Origin: Cyanoderma ruficeps
Taxonomy: Eukaryota; Chordata; Aves; Passeriformes; Timaliidae
NCBI GenBank assembly: GCA_008694505.1
Contig: VZDJ01007747.1
Location: 29,802,574-29,866,573, forward strand
Direction: 5' to 3'
DNA: 64,000 nucleotides
In this document: positions 34,018-45,272 of the stretch, piece after piece
Position numbering within the stretch: position 1 is the first letter of the stretch
Layout of the letters: each line of letters starts with the position of its first letter
Program-made: the position numbers and the translations under genes
Notes under the pieces: generated by a model
Databases searched by the model: none
What the model was told of the DNA's origin: nothing
What the model saw: the letters and a program-made list of their open reading frames with translations, nothing else

Positions 34018-35487
34018 GGGAAACGAATGTTTCAAATCCATTTCTGTTTCTCATTTTTATTACAAGTGACAGGTTTTTTCCCCCACAATTGGTTGTGTAG
34101 TGGGTTTTCTGTTATTCTTTCTAGTGGTTGTAATTTATTTCTAATTATTGGCCAGAGTATGCCTGCATTACTGCACTTTGTACAGGGCACAGCATCACCA
34201 GTTTTAATATATTTAATGGTAGGAAGGTGCTATGTGCCTTTCAGCCATGAGTACCCAAGTCTGTTGAAGAGCCATGCCATAAGCCATGTAAGACAACTTT
34301 CAAAAAATTCTCAGTGAAGTTTAAGAGTTGCTGGGTTGAATTAGAAGGGGGTGGGGAATGTGAGGACTTTTCTATCTGGCCATGCTGCATCCCAGTACAG
34401 GTGGTAGGGACTGAGAAGTGCAAAATGGTTGATATGTTCCATCCTGAAATGATAAACACCTGAACTGGGAGTAAGCCTGTCATGAGAGTCCTTCACCACC
34501 CTCTGTCTCAGCAGACAGATGAGGAGGACCAGACAGGTAGGTGGCTGGACAGGGTGGCTTTCCTGACTCCTTTGGGGATGATAGTGTGCAGCATTTGGGC
34601 TTCAACAGCAGCACAGCCATTGGGCAGGCAACAGGTAGGCCTGGGGATGGCAGGGGGTATTCACACCCCTCTCCTTTACATGCACAGAAATAGGGGAAGA
34701 ATTGCTTTTGTTTGGTTTGGCCAGGTTCATTCACAGGTAGCCATTTTACAGCTGCAGGCCTGTGCTGCTGTGACAACAGCCTTCTCTGGGGGTTCACAGT
34801 GACTCAGTCTTCTCATCGGATGTCGCCTCAGCAGGGACCCAGCTGCAATTTGAGGAGCAGCACGGGGCAGCTGCTGGACAGCCTGGCTGTGCTTTTTAAG
34901 GAAAGGACTACTGAATTCACTTGAAAAAAGTGCTTTTCTCAAAACAACCAGACTCCACCTCATCTGTGTTCCTAACATTGCTGTTTAATTTATGCACCAT
35001 AACTTACAAAAATGTTTAACTTCTGCATTTTTACTATTTACTAATCCAAACTGTTCTGCTTGGCTCTCACAAGGGTGGTAGAGTGAAGTTCCTCACTCTG
35101 AGGAATTTGCGTTGTTGACTCACTGCCCCTGATCAAATTAATGCTCAAAACGTAGTAGGCCAAATCATTCCTGATGTATTTCATCAGTCTTGCTGCTGTT
35201 CCACAAGGCATGAATTTAGCCCAACACTTCTCCAGTTACTAGGCATTCTAATTTCGTTTGTTTATTCATTTCATATTTTTGCATAGCACTTTTGATGCCT
35301 GCCAAAAAAAGCACTGCACATTAAATTTCCTGGAAACTATTGCCTCCCATCTCCTCCTTTTACGTTATTAAGGTTTCTTGCGTAAAATCAGGGCTTTCCA
35401 TTGCCTGTTATCCTGGGTCACCATTTTTCCCCATGGTGAATAATGCAAGCTGAGCACCTGAAATCAGATTCAGGCACCTCAGTGAGT

Positions 35488-35576
35488 GGCCTGATTTTCA
35501 GAAACGCTGAGCATCTCGCAGCTCCCATCAACTTCAATTAGACCTGCTGTCTCTCAGCACTTTTAAAAATCAAGCC
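35488..35576. repeat. Ancient palindromic interspersed repeat
   Basis: The left arm GGCCTGATTTTCAGAAACGC and the right arm TTTTAAAAATCAAGCC are approximate reverse complements, as are CTGAGCA and CTCTCAGCAC next to them, around a core CCCATCAACTTCAATTAGAC. The arms and core resemble a palindromic repeat common in turtle, crocodile and bird DNA (CTGAGCA..., CCCATTGACTTCAATGGG). Family name unknown to me. Confidence 0.65.
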
Positions 35577-35589
35577 ACATGTTTAGAGC

Positions 35590-35700
35590 CCCAATTCAGC
35601 ACAGCATTTACATTTGTGCTTAAGTCTGTCCTGATTCAGCAAAGCACTTAAGCATGAGTGTTTTTAGATCCATTGAAGTCAAGTGCTCGGCTGCTTTGAA
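35590..35700. repeat. Second ancient repeat unit (CACTTAAGCA type)
   Basis: CCAATTCAGCACAGCATTTA and CTGATTCAGCAAAGCACTTA occur about 40 bases apart as imperfect direct repeats, followed by AGCATGAGTG and ATCCATTGAAGTCAAG. The wording is that of another widespread reptile/bird palindromic repeat with the core CATTGACTTCAATG. It adjoins the element at 35,488 and may belong to the same old insertion. Confidence 0.5.
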
Positions 35701-38700
35701 TAAAAATAGACTCCTGGACTGGGGCCTAAAATTCCAAATACAGAAACCAACACCTAATTTTAGGCTCCACTTGGAAAACTGCCTCTCCTACCACCTTTAA
35801 CCTTTAATGCTTACAGAAAACATAAAAACGACTATCAGATCTTAAAGGGAAGAGAGAGAGGTTTAGGGGAGAGAAGTGGAAGCAATGGACAAAATTATTC
35901 TTTGTGGAAAATGTTTTGAAAACTTCAAATCCAGCTCTTGCAAGATGCCTTGATTCATCGCTGTTATTTCATATTGTACTTCCAGAATCTCATTGAAGAT
36001 TAGCGTGCAGTTATTCTATTGTCCTTCACCATTAATTAATAAACTGCTATATTAAACTTTAACCAATGCCAACTTCTGCTTTTCATTGAATCACATTCTT
36101 ACCATTGATATTCAATGTTCACAAGCAAACTAATCTGTAAATCAATTTCCTCTACTTTATCAAACAGCAGAAAGTAATAAAGAAGGTCACAAATAGTACA
36201 GTAGTTCCTTGGAGGTTTGTAACATCATAATTTAAAACTCAGAAAGATTGAATCAAAAGTTGAATTAATCCCTAAGGGAAAAGATTCTATATAGATTCTA
36301 TTGATAGATATAGGGCAGCCTGTCTTCATTGGGAGCTGGTATATTTGTTAATACTTCAGGGCAAAGGAGACTAGTCTTCTCAGCAAAGAAGAAAATGAAA
36401 TCCTCCATGAGAGGAAGTGAGTGTCCTCTGATTCCTGTCGCTGTGCTCTCCTTACACTGCTCTGCTGGGAAAAAGAAAGCCAACTCATCCTTTGCTACAT
36501 GATGTGCTCTGCTGAACGGCTGGTGTCTGTGCAATACAATTATGGAAACCAGCTGGAATATATGTATAAATCTTAAATGTTGCACTTGATTGGTGTTCAT
36601 TCCTCAAATAATGCTTTTATTGTCAAACAACCTCAACCCAAAATCTTAGCAGTCTATGAACCCAAAGCGAAGTGGAAGGTTGTTTTTTTCAGTGACAAAT
36701 TTTGGTGAAGTTACAAATATTTATTCTGTAGCTGGAAACATATTCCTCAAAACATGTTTAGCTTTTGAGATTCCTTTGAATTATAGCAGCTTCCTTTCAA
36801 CAGTCTCATGGAATAATACTTCTGCAAAGGCATTTCTGATTCTCTTTTATAAAAAATTCTATAATCCCTATTATGTGACTGGACCTCTTGAATTAAGCTC
36901 TTTCTAATTCAAATGGAATTAATGGGAAGAAAAGTACTCTCCTATAAAGGGAAATATTTTAAAAAAATACTTATGGGCTCAGTTGAAAAAATGATGCTCA
37001 GGTTTGGTAAACAGTGAGATCTGAGATGAAATGTACCTTTGGTAGGCATTCATGGCAAAGTGCAAGATGATAGATTTGTGCTTGCATACTGACTTTTCTT
37101 CTGCTATTTTCTAGTAGAGAGGAACTGAGCGGCCCTGAGAAAAGGCAACTGAAGAGAAAATAGGTAGTATTCCAGCCTCTCCAAAATCAGTGATTAAACT
37201 CTAACCCTCATCAGCCTTTTGCATTAACCCTGGCTTGTGTAAATAATGGACAATGATAAAATGTAAATAATCTCATGTGCCTTATTTGCGTCATGATAGA
37301 TTGTCTGCCAGGTGTAATGTAAATGAAAGCCAAAGCTAAGTATGAAATAAAGCATGTCCTAAAGAGCAGAATATGCAAATTTCTTTTAGGACTTTTCATC
37401 AAATAAAATACTTGCTGCAGTTTATTTTTGACAATCTGTGTTTCATTCTCTATTAAATTAGTACTTGATAAAGTAATAAAATTATTACAGCCTTAAAGTT
37501 ACGGCACTATACCTTCAAGAGATCTTCTCATCCTCAGATTATTGACTTTGGCATTATGAAAAACACACATTGGTGCTTTATACTAATTCTTTCCTACTGC
37601 ATTTGCAACTCAGGCCTGTGCTTGTTTATGGAATATGTTGGCAGTGAATTTATTAAAAAATATTAAAGAATCAGCCCCACACTTGAAAACTAATGGTGCT
37701 TTCTTGTTTTAACCATTTACTGGAACAGCACCACAGCTAACTAGTTTTCTATTGCATGAATAATTTATTGTTGTAGCTAAGCATGCCCTGGGTTATACAC
37801 TCCTGCCAGCAAGTATGGAGTGGTGAGTGCTGTTGCTGAATAATGATTAATTACTCGCCCTTCTGAAGGAGGCCTGCTTTGTAAACTGGTCACACAGCAT
37901 GTTACGTGGATTGTGTCTGCTATACAAAAGGTTACTTGCAATCACATAATGAGACATAATGATGCACATCACAACAATTCTTTGGTACAAATCTGCACAC
38001 AATGGAATTTAGACAGAAACCCATTTATTTACATACCTTGTGTGCCAGAGGGTACAAAACGTCGCTGCATTGCTGAAGTGCTGCCATTGCTCTTCTGCAT
38101 GCTGACATTTTGGATGAAAACAGTGTGATCACTTCTTCAGGAATCTCCAGCCTCGACTTCAGAGTTGTCCTGTGACAACCTGCTGGCAAACTCTGGGAGG
38201 AACTTGGCTCCCACTGTGTGCAGAGTGTATGAGTGGGATTGTTTGCTGACACCTATCCAACCTCTTGGTAGGAAGCTGGGATACAGTTCCTCCCTGCAAG
38301 GTGAGTAGTTCACTTGCTGTATGGGGTGAGCATCCCTGCCTGTGTTTGTACCTGCCTGATTTAGAAAGGCTGAGCAGGGAATCAAAGTTTTGCCATATAT
38401 TGTACTTCATGTGGTCTAAGGAAGAAGAACATTCAGAAGTACTGTTCTAAAACCTAGAGCCACAGCTCTTCTGTACCCTAGGGGGAAAAAGATCTAGTTG
38501 TTCTCAGCTCCTTTTGTCTGGAAAACAAGAAATGCTTGGCCACAGCTGTCCCAGGGTTCTTGGGGCCACAGCTGGCTGCACCACTGGCAGAGCGGTGACA
38601 TCTAGTCCTTCCTGGTCTCAGCCAGAGTCATTTGATTGTCCAGGTAGGATCTCTACTGTTTTTGTCTGTGGGATACTAAGGCCCTGCTCATAAAGCTCGT

Positions 38701-38731
38701 CAGCTAAGCTGTGGAAATTGGAGGTGCTGGA

Positions 38732-38755
38732 GGGTTAGGCTTAGGCTTAGGGTTA
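38732..38755 (+). repeat. Telomere-like tract
   Basis: GGGTTAGGCTTAGGCTTAGG followed by GTTAG: four units of the telomere type, two exact (GGTTAG) and two with a C change. It is too short to be a fusion relic and may be chance or a small repair insertion. Confidence 0.6.
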
Positions 38756-41700
38756 GTGTGACATGGTGTTTGGGAGGCAATAGGCCTTTCCTGGCTCTGG
38801 AGAGGATGGAAAGTCCTAGATTTGCATCTCTGTGCCATGACAACATGGCAAAAACAGCTGCAGCAGCCCAGGACATCTTTCTTTTCATGGAGCACAAGGC
38901 AACCATGAGGTATTTGTGGGTTTCCAGGGGCCTAGTGGAGTGTGCCAGCACCCTGGTGGGAGGGCGGCCATGCAACCGTGGTGGACACCATGGAATGGCT
39001 GTTCTGCACCCAGTCAACAGCTGGAATAATTCTGCAACTAAAAAAATATGATTTTTCTTCCACAGGTAGTTTCTTGAGAGTTAGATCAAATGCAGGCTCA
39101 TTTACTGCAGCAGTTTCTTGTGTGGATCCTCTGATCTGTAATAATCTGAGGTGGCTCTGTGGTGGCCATAATGGAGAGTGTTTCTGCCTCTGCCTCTTCC
39201 CTTGATTTCCTGAAATAAAATGTTGTGTGCTAAATCACTTTATGCTGAAGGCTTCTACCCTGCCACCAGACTTTGCTTGAGTGGGTTAACATGGTCAGAC
39301 AATACTGAGAATGGGGCCAGGAGGAAACAACACAGGCAGGAAGCAGAACCACCTGAGTCTCAATCCTATCAGGAAATGAGGGAAAAAAAGCCCCAGTGGA
39401 ATCCTCCACTATAATGGCTCAAGTATATTTCAAGTATTGGTATTATTTCCTAGCCCCCATATATTGTTCATCTAACAAATATGGTGTCAGCAGTTTCAGA
39501 TTTTGACTTTTTTCATATCTGCAACTGGGCAACTATAGAGAGGTTTATGTGGAAACCTTAATGAGAGAAGAGAATGGATATCAAGCATCAAGCATGAAGC
39601 CTCACAGCTCTGAAGTTGCATGAAGAGCCCTATCAGTCATATATCACAATCCCACCAGCTCTTGCTTGTCCTGTTACTAAGCTGTTGACATTGTATGGAA
39701 GCTGATATATAATTGAAGAAATTACATACTCATTTAGAAATGGAAAACACATAGCAATAAAAGGTGCTCTGTAGTGAGACTCCTAGAATGCCTCTTCCTA
39801 GCAGAAGCAGCTTTGCAGCTTTTACTCTCATGGCACTGGCCTTGCTACACAATGTTGGGTCTGATGAGATTGGATGAGGTTAAGCTGCCTCAAATAGCTG
39901 CTGACTGGCTGTTTATTCCCTCACTTGCTCAACAATGCCAGACTCACTCTATTTCTTGGAGGCAAAGAATACAGTTAGACTAGACAAATGGAATAGGAAG
40001 CAACAACAAAGTGAATCCTGTGCTGTCCTATACATTTTTTATTCACATTGCACATAAATCTCATCCAAGCTCATGGGAGAACTTTAGCATCCCCTTAAAC
40101 TCCCATTTATTCTCCATCCTTCTCATTCTTTGTACTATTAAGAAAAAGATTTATATTCTGAAAACTACTCTTAATCATTGTGCAAATAGCTATGGAACAT
40201 TTATAAACAAAGTAATAAACAGATGATTTACATCTTAATACAAGACTAGAGATTCTTCTGACTTATTTGTGTTTATTGTATGTAACACACAGATGCTATT
40301 CTTATTCTCTAATAGTAATGTTAATTAAGGGATTTCGTTATTATTTAGATTTAGGGTTGGGTTTTTTCCTCTGCCACAGTGTGCATGGGACAGTTCTACA
40401 AGACAAATTAGTATCATCAGCACTCCAAAATGCTTAAGATAAAGAAAAAAAGTTGTGTTTAACTGGTCAAGGCAATAACCTGAATTTCTTTGAAAGATGC
40501 AGAGTAATGGAGAGCATGGAAATGCATCTGTTATTATGCTGGTTAGTGGAGTACCTAGAGGATCAGTTATACCTTTTGATGATAACGAGGTCATAGTGCA
40601 GCAGGAGTATGGTCAGTGCCAGAGTTTATGTCCTTTGCCACAGAAAGGTAATATTGTAAACTGAAGCACCTGTGAATGTGGGAAAGTGTATTGTCAAGTC
40701 CTGTTAAAGTGACTCCTCTTGGAGGAATAGAAGATATTTTCTCTCTCTCTCCTGGTTATATCTGTCTTTATTATATTATACTGCCAAAGGCAGTATCTGG
40801 TCCTTGGAACTACTTATTTCTTGTGTGCAGACAGAAACATTGAGCAATGTTTTCATTGTTCTATTTTGCTCACACAGGGTCGAGTAATGACAAGGAAAAT
40901 ATTCCTTTGGTCAAACTGAAAATCTTACGGTTCTTTGGTTCATTTACAAGGGCTGTAAGACTTGTTTAACGTTTAATCTTTTAAGGTGTGTTTCATCTTC
41001 AGAAACATCTGTCATGCCTGCTCTTCAGCCAACATATGCACATGCCTGCATATACATACATACCGGATAAGCAGGATTATATATATACACCCATATCCAT
41101 ATCATTGCCCTGATATATAAAACGTATATGCATGTAGACCTCTCATCTGGGATTTGTCACCTACAAACAATAAAACATAGACCACATAGACTGCAATGAA
41201 AGTTTTCTCTCCAAACAAGGCCATAGGCAATATCTACATCCTTATGGTGCAGAAGAATTGTCTTGCAGGCCAGCAAGAAGTTCTGATTTCATTTGTGCTC
41301 TGGCAGAGAGTATTGCAAAGAGCCTTCCTGACTGGGTAACCATCATGTGTGGAGTCAAAGGGAATGCCTCAGGCTGTATGGTCATGGCAGCTCACTGGTG
41401 TCCACATCATTGTTCATAAACTGGTAGGAAATACACAGTGCCAGTTTAACTTGTGGTAATTTGAGCGATTTTAATCATTTGCTTCAAACCAGTTTTCTAT
41501 AGCTTTGCAGTTACAGGAACTGAATACAAGGCTGCCTGAAAAATAAATAATTGTTCCTTAAGATGTTATTTAGAAACAGATTTGTGTATTCTATGAACTA
41601 TTAGTAATGGGCAGAATGAAACCCTCAGAGTTTCACCCATTGAGCCCACGACCAGCTAAAAGATGGAAAGCAGCAGTGCCTGTTTTTCACTCACTCTGAA

Positions 41701-44457
41701 CTAGCATCCATTGAAGTTGCTCTGCAGGTATCCTTAGTCCCCAAGATTGTAGAGTCCAAAGCACTTCCACACCATCTTGGCTTCTTCTCAGGAATGGAAA
41801 CTGGCCTGGGGATCCAACAAGTCCTAGGCTTGGCATGATACTGGTATAATCAGGGACTACTTCAACATGAAGGAAATTATCATTTCCTTAAATCTGGGAT
41901 GGTATCAGCCAGTCCAAGATATGTGAACTCGTAAGAGGTACTTCAAGCTAACAAACTGCTATGAATCCTTTTCTCCACTTATACAGGGCCAGCTCTGACT
42001 ACTGAAAAAGGGATTGATTCCCTCCCTGTCCCACTCCCCCCCTTTTTCATATGTTCACTTTGTGATTAAATTTATAGCTGGCTGCAGTATTTTAAATGCC
42101 ATTTCCAGTCACTGGTCATAAACCAGCAAACAATCTCCTTCAGCCCCTTCAGTTAACAGTGATGACATTTGAAGAATTTGTTTCAGCTCCTGTATTTAAG
42201 AATGTATTTATTTGTTTGATTTTTTATTTATTACAGTACACTTTGATACTTTTCAATAGTGTCTCTAAACTGAAATAGTTCATGTTACATATAGCAACAC
42301 CATGTGGGTTCTCACCACAGCCTTCCTAGGTCACCTTAAATAACTACAGCTTTAGCTTTGAAGAAAATGTTGGGAGCATGCTGGGTGCTGCAGGAGTGCC
42401 CAGGACACCCACACTAACACTAAGTAAGAGTTACTCCAAAGTCTAAGTTTTGTACTGTGTTGCATACAGACTCAACAGTGAAAATTCCCAGTCTATTTTT
42501 GGGTGGTAGTACCGTGGCCCTCCAGGGGTAAGTAGCATATGTCATTTCTGTTGATGTCTAACTTTGCATTTACAGTATGTGACACTATACTATTTATTTA
42601 ATAAGATATATCTACTTCCATTTAAGAAATCTTTTTATTCAGATCTGAAAAGGGAGATAATTATCAGTTCTACTGATTGTCTATTATTAAGGAAAAAAGT
42701 ATTTAAAGATTTGAAGATACCCCTGCTGCACTCTTCAATAGCTTTACAATTTCTTCCTTGTGTTTTTATCTCTTGAGCATTGCACTAGCTTTCCTTCAGC
42801 TTTTGATGAAATCACCTCCCTGATGAAATCACTGAAAAAGCAGGCTCTGGGAAAGTGCTTTATCTGAGATCCCAAAGACAAGTTTGTTCCAAAGATGTTC
42901 ATGCTTTGCAGTCTACATATTTAGACCTCTCTGGTGATAGTACAAAATCTTTGCAAATGCTCATATTGTTTTTCAAGGCTTTGGGTTACTTTTCTAGAGA
43001 GATGTTCCTTTGTGAATTAAGTGCTCTTTGAGGATAAAATGTTCATCAGAAGTCTTCAAAGTTACAGTATCATATTTTTCATCATATTACTTTGAAAAGA
43101 CATAATTTATGTAATTTTTTAAAACATACTTTTCTAGGGCATATGTAACAAAGGACTTTTCCTGCCTCCTCATTGAACTTCATAGCAATTATGTACTGGG
43201 GCAAAGCACGATCACCAGCCGACCCATTTAGCTGAATATCTGAAATTAAAAACCTCTTCTGGATTATTTTTTTTTTTGGCATCCTTTTGCCGTCATATAT
43301 TGTTTTACTTTTCCTCTCTCTTTGTACTTTGTTTATGATGCAGTGCTCCCTTCCAATAATATCTAGGTAAATTGCAGATATATAAATGGAGGGAACTAAC
43401 AAAGTAAATAAAAATAAAACCAGATGTAAATATATATACACACACATAGGTATGTATAACACATGCATACATGTGCATATATCTGTGTACTGAAAATATT
43501 TCCAGCTTGAATAAGGAGAACAAATTCTGGAAGGAGCTGCTTAATACCTTTCACAGGAACAACCTCAGATGACCCTTGAGGATGGCCTGATAGATATGAA
43601 TTGCTACTGGCATTATGCAATTGGAGAAACAGGGCTACTCTGCCAAAGAATGAATCCATTTAGTCATAAACACTATAGCTAAGTGTATGCAGGATTTATG
43701 TAAAACAGCCCAGCAGGTTTGGTGTAAAATGAAAGGCAGAATTTTAATTTGGATGGCAATTGTTTTTCAATAATGCTAATTTGTGCTAAACATCCTGATT
43801 TACATAAGAAAACAAAGGCAAAATATTAGGCTGAGGAGCACAATCAAAACTTGGGTTCAGCTATGGTAGAAAGCAGGCTGCTGGAACATAATTCACTAAA
43901 ACCCGGTTTTTTACCTTTTGCCGATTTTCAGTCCCTAAGAATTTTCCAGTGGAGGTGTGGGCATCTCTGTCACTAAATGTAACCCACTACATGCATTTCC
44001 TTAATTATCCTCCAGAGTTCTGGTGAAAGTAAGTTGAGAGATTCCTGGACCACAGGCTGAGAAAACCTGCAGTGCTCTCTCTGCTCATTTCTTCTTCACT
44101 TTCTCCTTTTGTTTCCAGTATGACATTCACCTCCACCTTTGGGGTCACAAGAGCTTCTTATTCATCAGGTATTTGCTTAGATTTATCTACAGGCACTTTG
44201 TTGCTCTCATCTAATGCTTCTCTTTTGACCCATCTCATAATGCAGCCCCTGATGGAAAAGGTGAGGTTATTTCTCTTGAAGAATGGATCAATTTTTCAGT
44301 CTGGTCCAGTTTAGGTCTCTGCTCCTGAATCAGTTGACTTCTGGACACATTTTGTGCCATGAGCTGGGAGCTGAACTGATACCATTGACAGATAAAAGTT
44401 TTCAGTGTGAGCTTGTGCATTTGGGTATATCTGTGCTGACAGTTATGCAAAGTCTCC
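38756..44457. other. Intergenic, no gene recognised
   Basis: No coding frame of known type. There is alternating purine-pyrimidine, AT-rich sequence near 41,030-41,130 (CATATA/TATACA) and 43,420-43,490 (TATATACACACACA), and a CT run near 40,739-40,750. Short frames such as 43,082-43,468 on the minus strand are low-complexity shadows. Confidence 0.8.
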
Positions 44458-44458
44458 C

Positions 44459-44546
<88 letters not shown>

Positions 44547-44578
44547 AAGAAGAAGAAGATGTTGTTGTTGTTGTTGTT
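44458..44578. repeat. Compound microsatellite (AAT)n(AAG)n(GTT)n
   Basis: Some 20 uninterrupted AAT units (44,459-44,518), then about 14 AAG units (to about 44,559), then six TTG/GTT units (to 44,578). The AAG block is a pure purine mirror tract. Translated frames across it give runs of Asn, Lys and Leu only and are not genes. Confidence 0.97.
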
Positions 44579-45233
44579 CCCACTGGTGCTGATGGACCCA
44601 TGGGCCCATCTCTGCTCCTCCCCACCCCTGCAGCTCCAGTTACCAGAAGCCCCACTTCTCTCAGCCTCATGGTCAAAACCATCACCCAAAGGCAGCCCAT
44701 CAACAGATTTCTTGAACCTGTCTCTTACCACAGAAGAAAAATTTAAAGAAAGGAAACTTTCATTTTTTTAAAAAAGCCTTTTTTTTTTCTTGATAGTCGG
44801 CTGAAATTTTTCTTTAATGAATGAAAAAAGAAATAATCTTTAAAACAGTATCTAAAATTATGTTACTGCTATTTCAGTTAAATTCATCAACATGCAACCT
44901 ACAGCTAATACCTATTCACAATAAAGTTTCTTAATTAATTTTCTTGAATTAAGAAACTGTATTTCCCATATATTGAATTTATCAGTCTTGGTAGTGAATT
45001 AAGGATACATACTATATAATCCTCATTTTCCAAGCTTATTTAGTAGAAATTTGAGTTTGTCCTGCATCATTTATTATACCACATCTTTACAACATTACGT
45101 CATTGTCATCTATTAACATACTATCTGAAAGCCTGGAGTATACCTAAATTTTGATTATGGTAACAATATTGGTTCCTTTTTTGGTCAGGATATGCTCTCA
45201 TTTAAAGGAATGACTGGCTATATACTTGCAGAA
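44579..45233. other. Intergenic, no gene recognised
   Basis: AT-rich sequence without recognised features. An imperfect inverted repeat TTTCTTAATTAATT and GAATTAAGAAA lies at 44,926-44,957. Confidence 0.75.
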
Positions 45234-45272
45234 TGTACAGCCTGTACAATTCCAGAGTGTACAGCCTGTACA
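45234..45272. repeat. Duplicated 15-bp palindrome TGTACA-GCC-TGTACA
   Basis: TGTACAGCCTGTACA is present at 45,234-45,248 and again at 45,258-45,272, start to start 24 bp. Each copy has two TGTACA hexamers three bases apart. That is the spacing of steroid receptor elements (consensus AGAACAnnnTGTTCT), to which it is a partial match. Function is inference only. Confidence 0.7.

Larger units (their letters stand above)
30306..34037 (+). other. PPARGC1A: PPARGC1A 3' untranslated region
   Basis: About 3.7 kb of 3' UTR. Blocks resemble what I recall of human PPARGC1A 3' UTR over its whole length, for example TGACACCCATGTAAATGTC, GTTACAGCTATGCACTGTAA, TCCTGTATAAATACC and CACATCAGCCTCACTGAG next to the end. 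It is AU-rich with ATTTA and TATTTAT motifs, a GT run at 31,425-31,441, and two TGTACATA Pumilio-type motifs. The last signal AATAAA at 34,012-34,017 is followed by GGGAAACGAATG, which in human leads to the cleavage site. The end is approximate. Long 3' UTRs in this gene carry post-transcriptional control. Confidence 0.88.
34038..38731. other. Intergenic, no gene recognised
   Basis: Sequence beyond the end of PPARGC1A. Open frames are under 110 codons, on both strands, overlapping, and none has a known domain. The stretch 34,480-34,980 is richer in GC. An ancient palindromic repeat at 35,488-35,720 is listed separately. No RNA gene recognised. Confidence 0.8.

Noticed and set aside
44235..44771. 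Frames of 81-162 codons with runs of Asn, Lys, Leu, Ile or Ser
   Set aside because: They are translations of the trinucleotide repeat.
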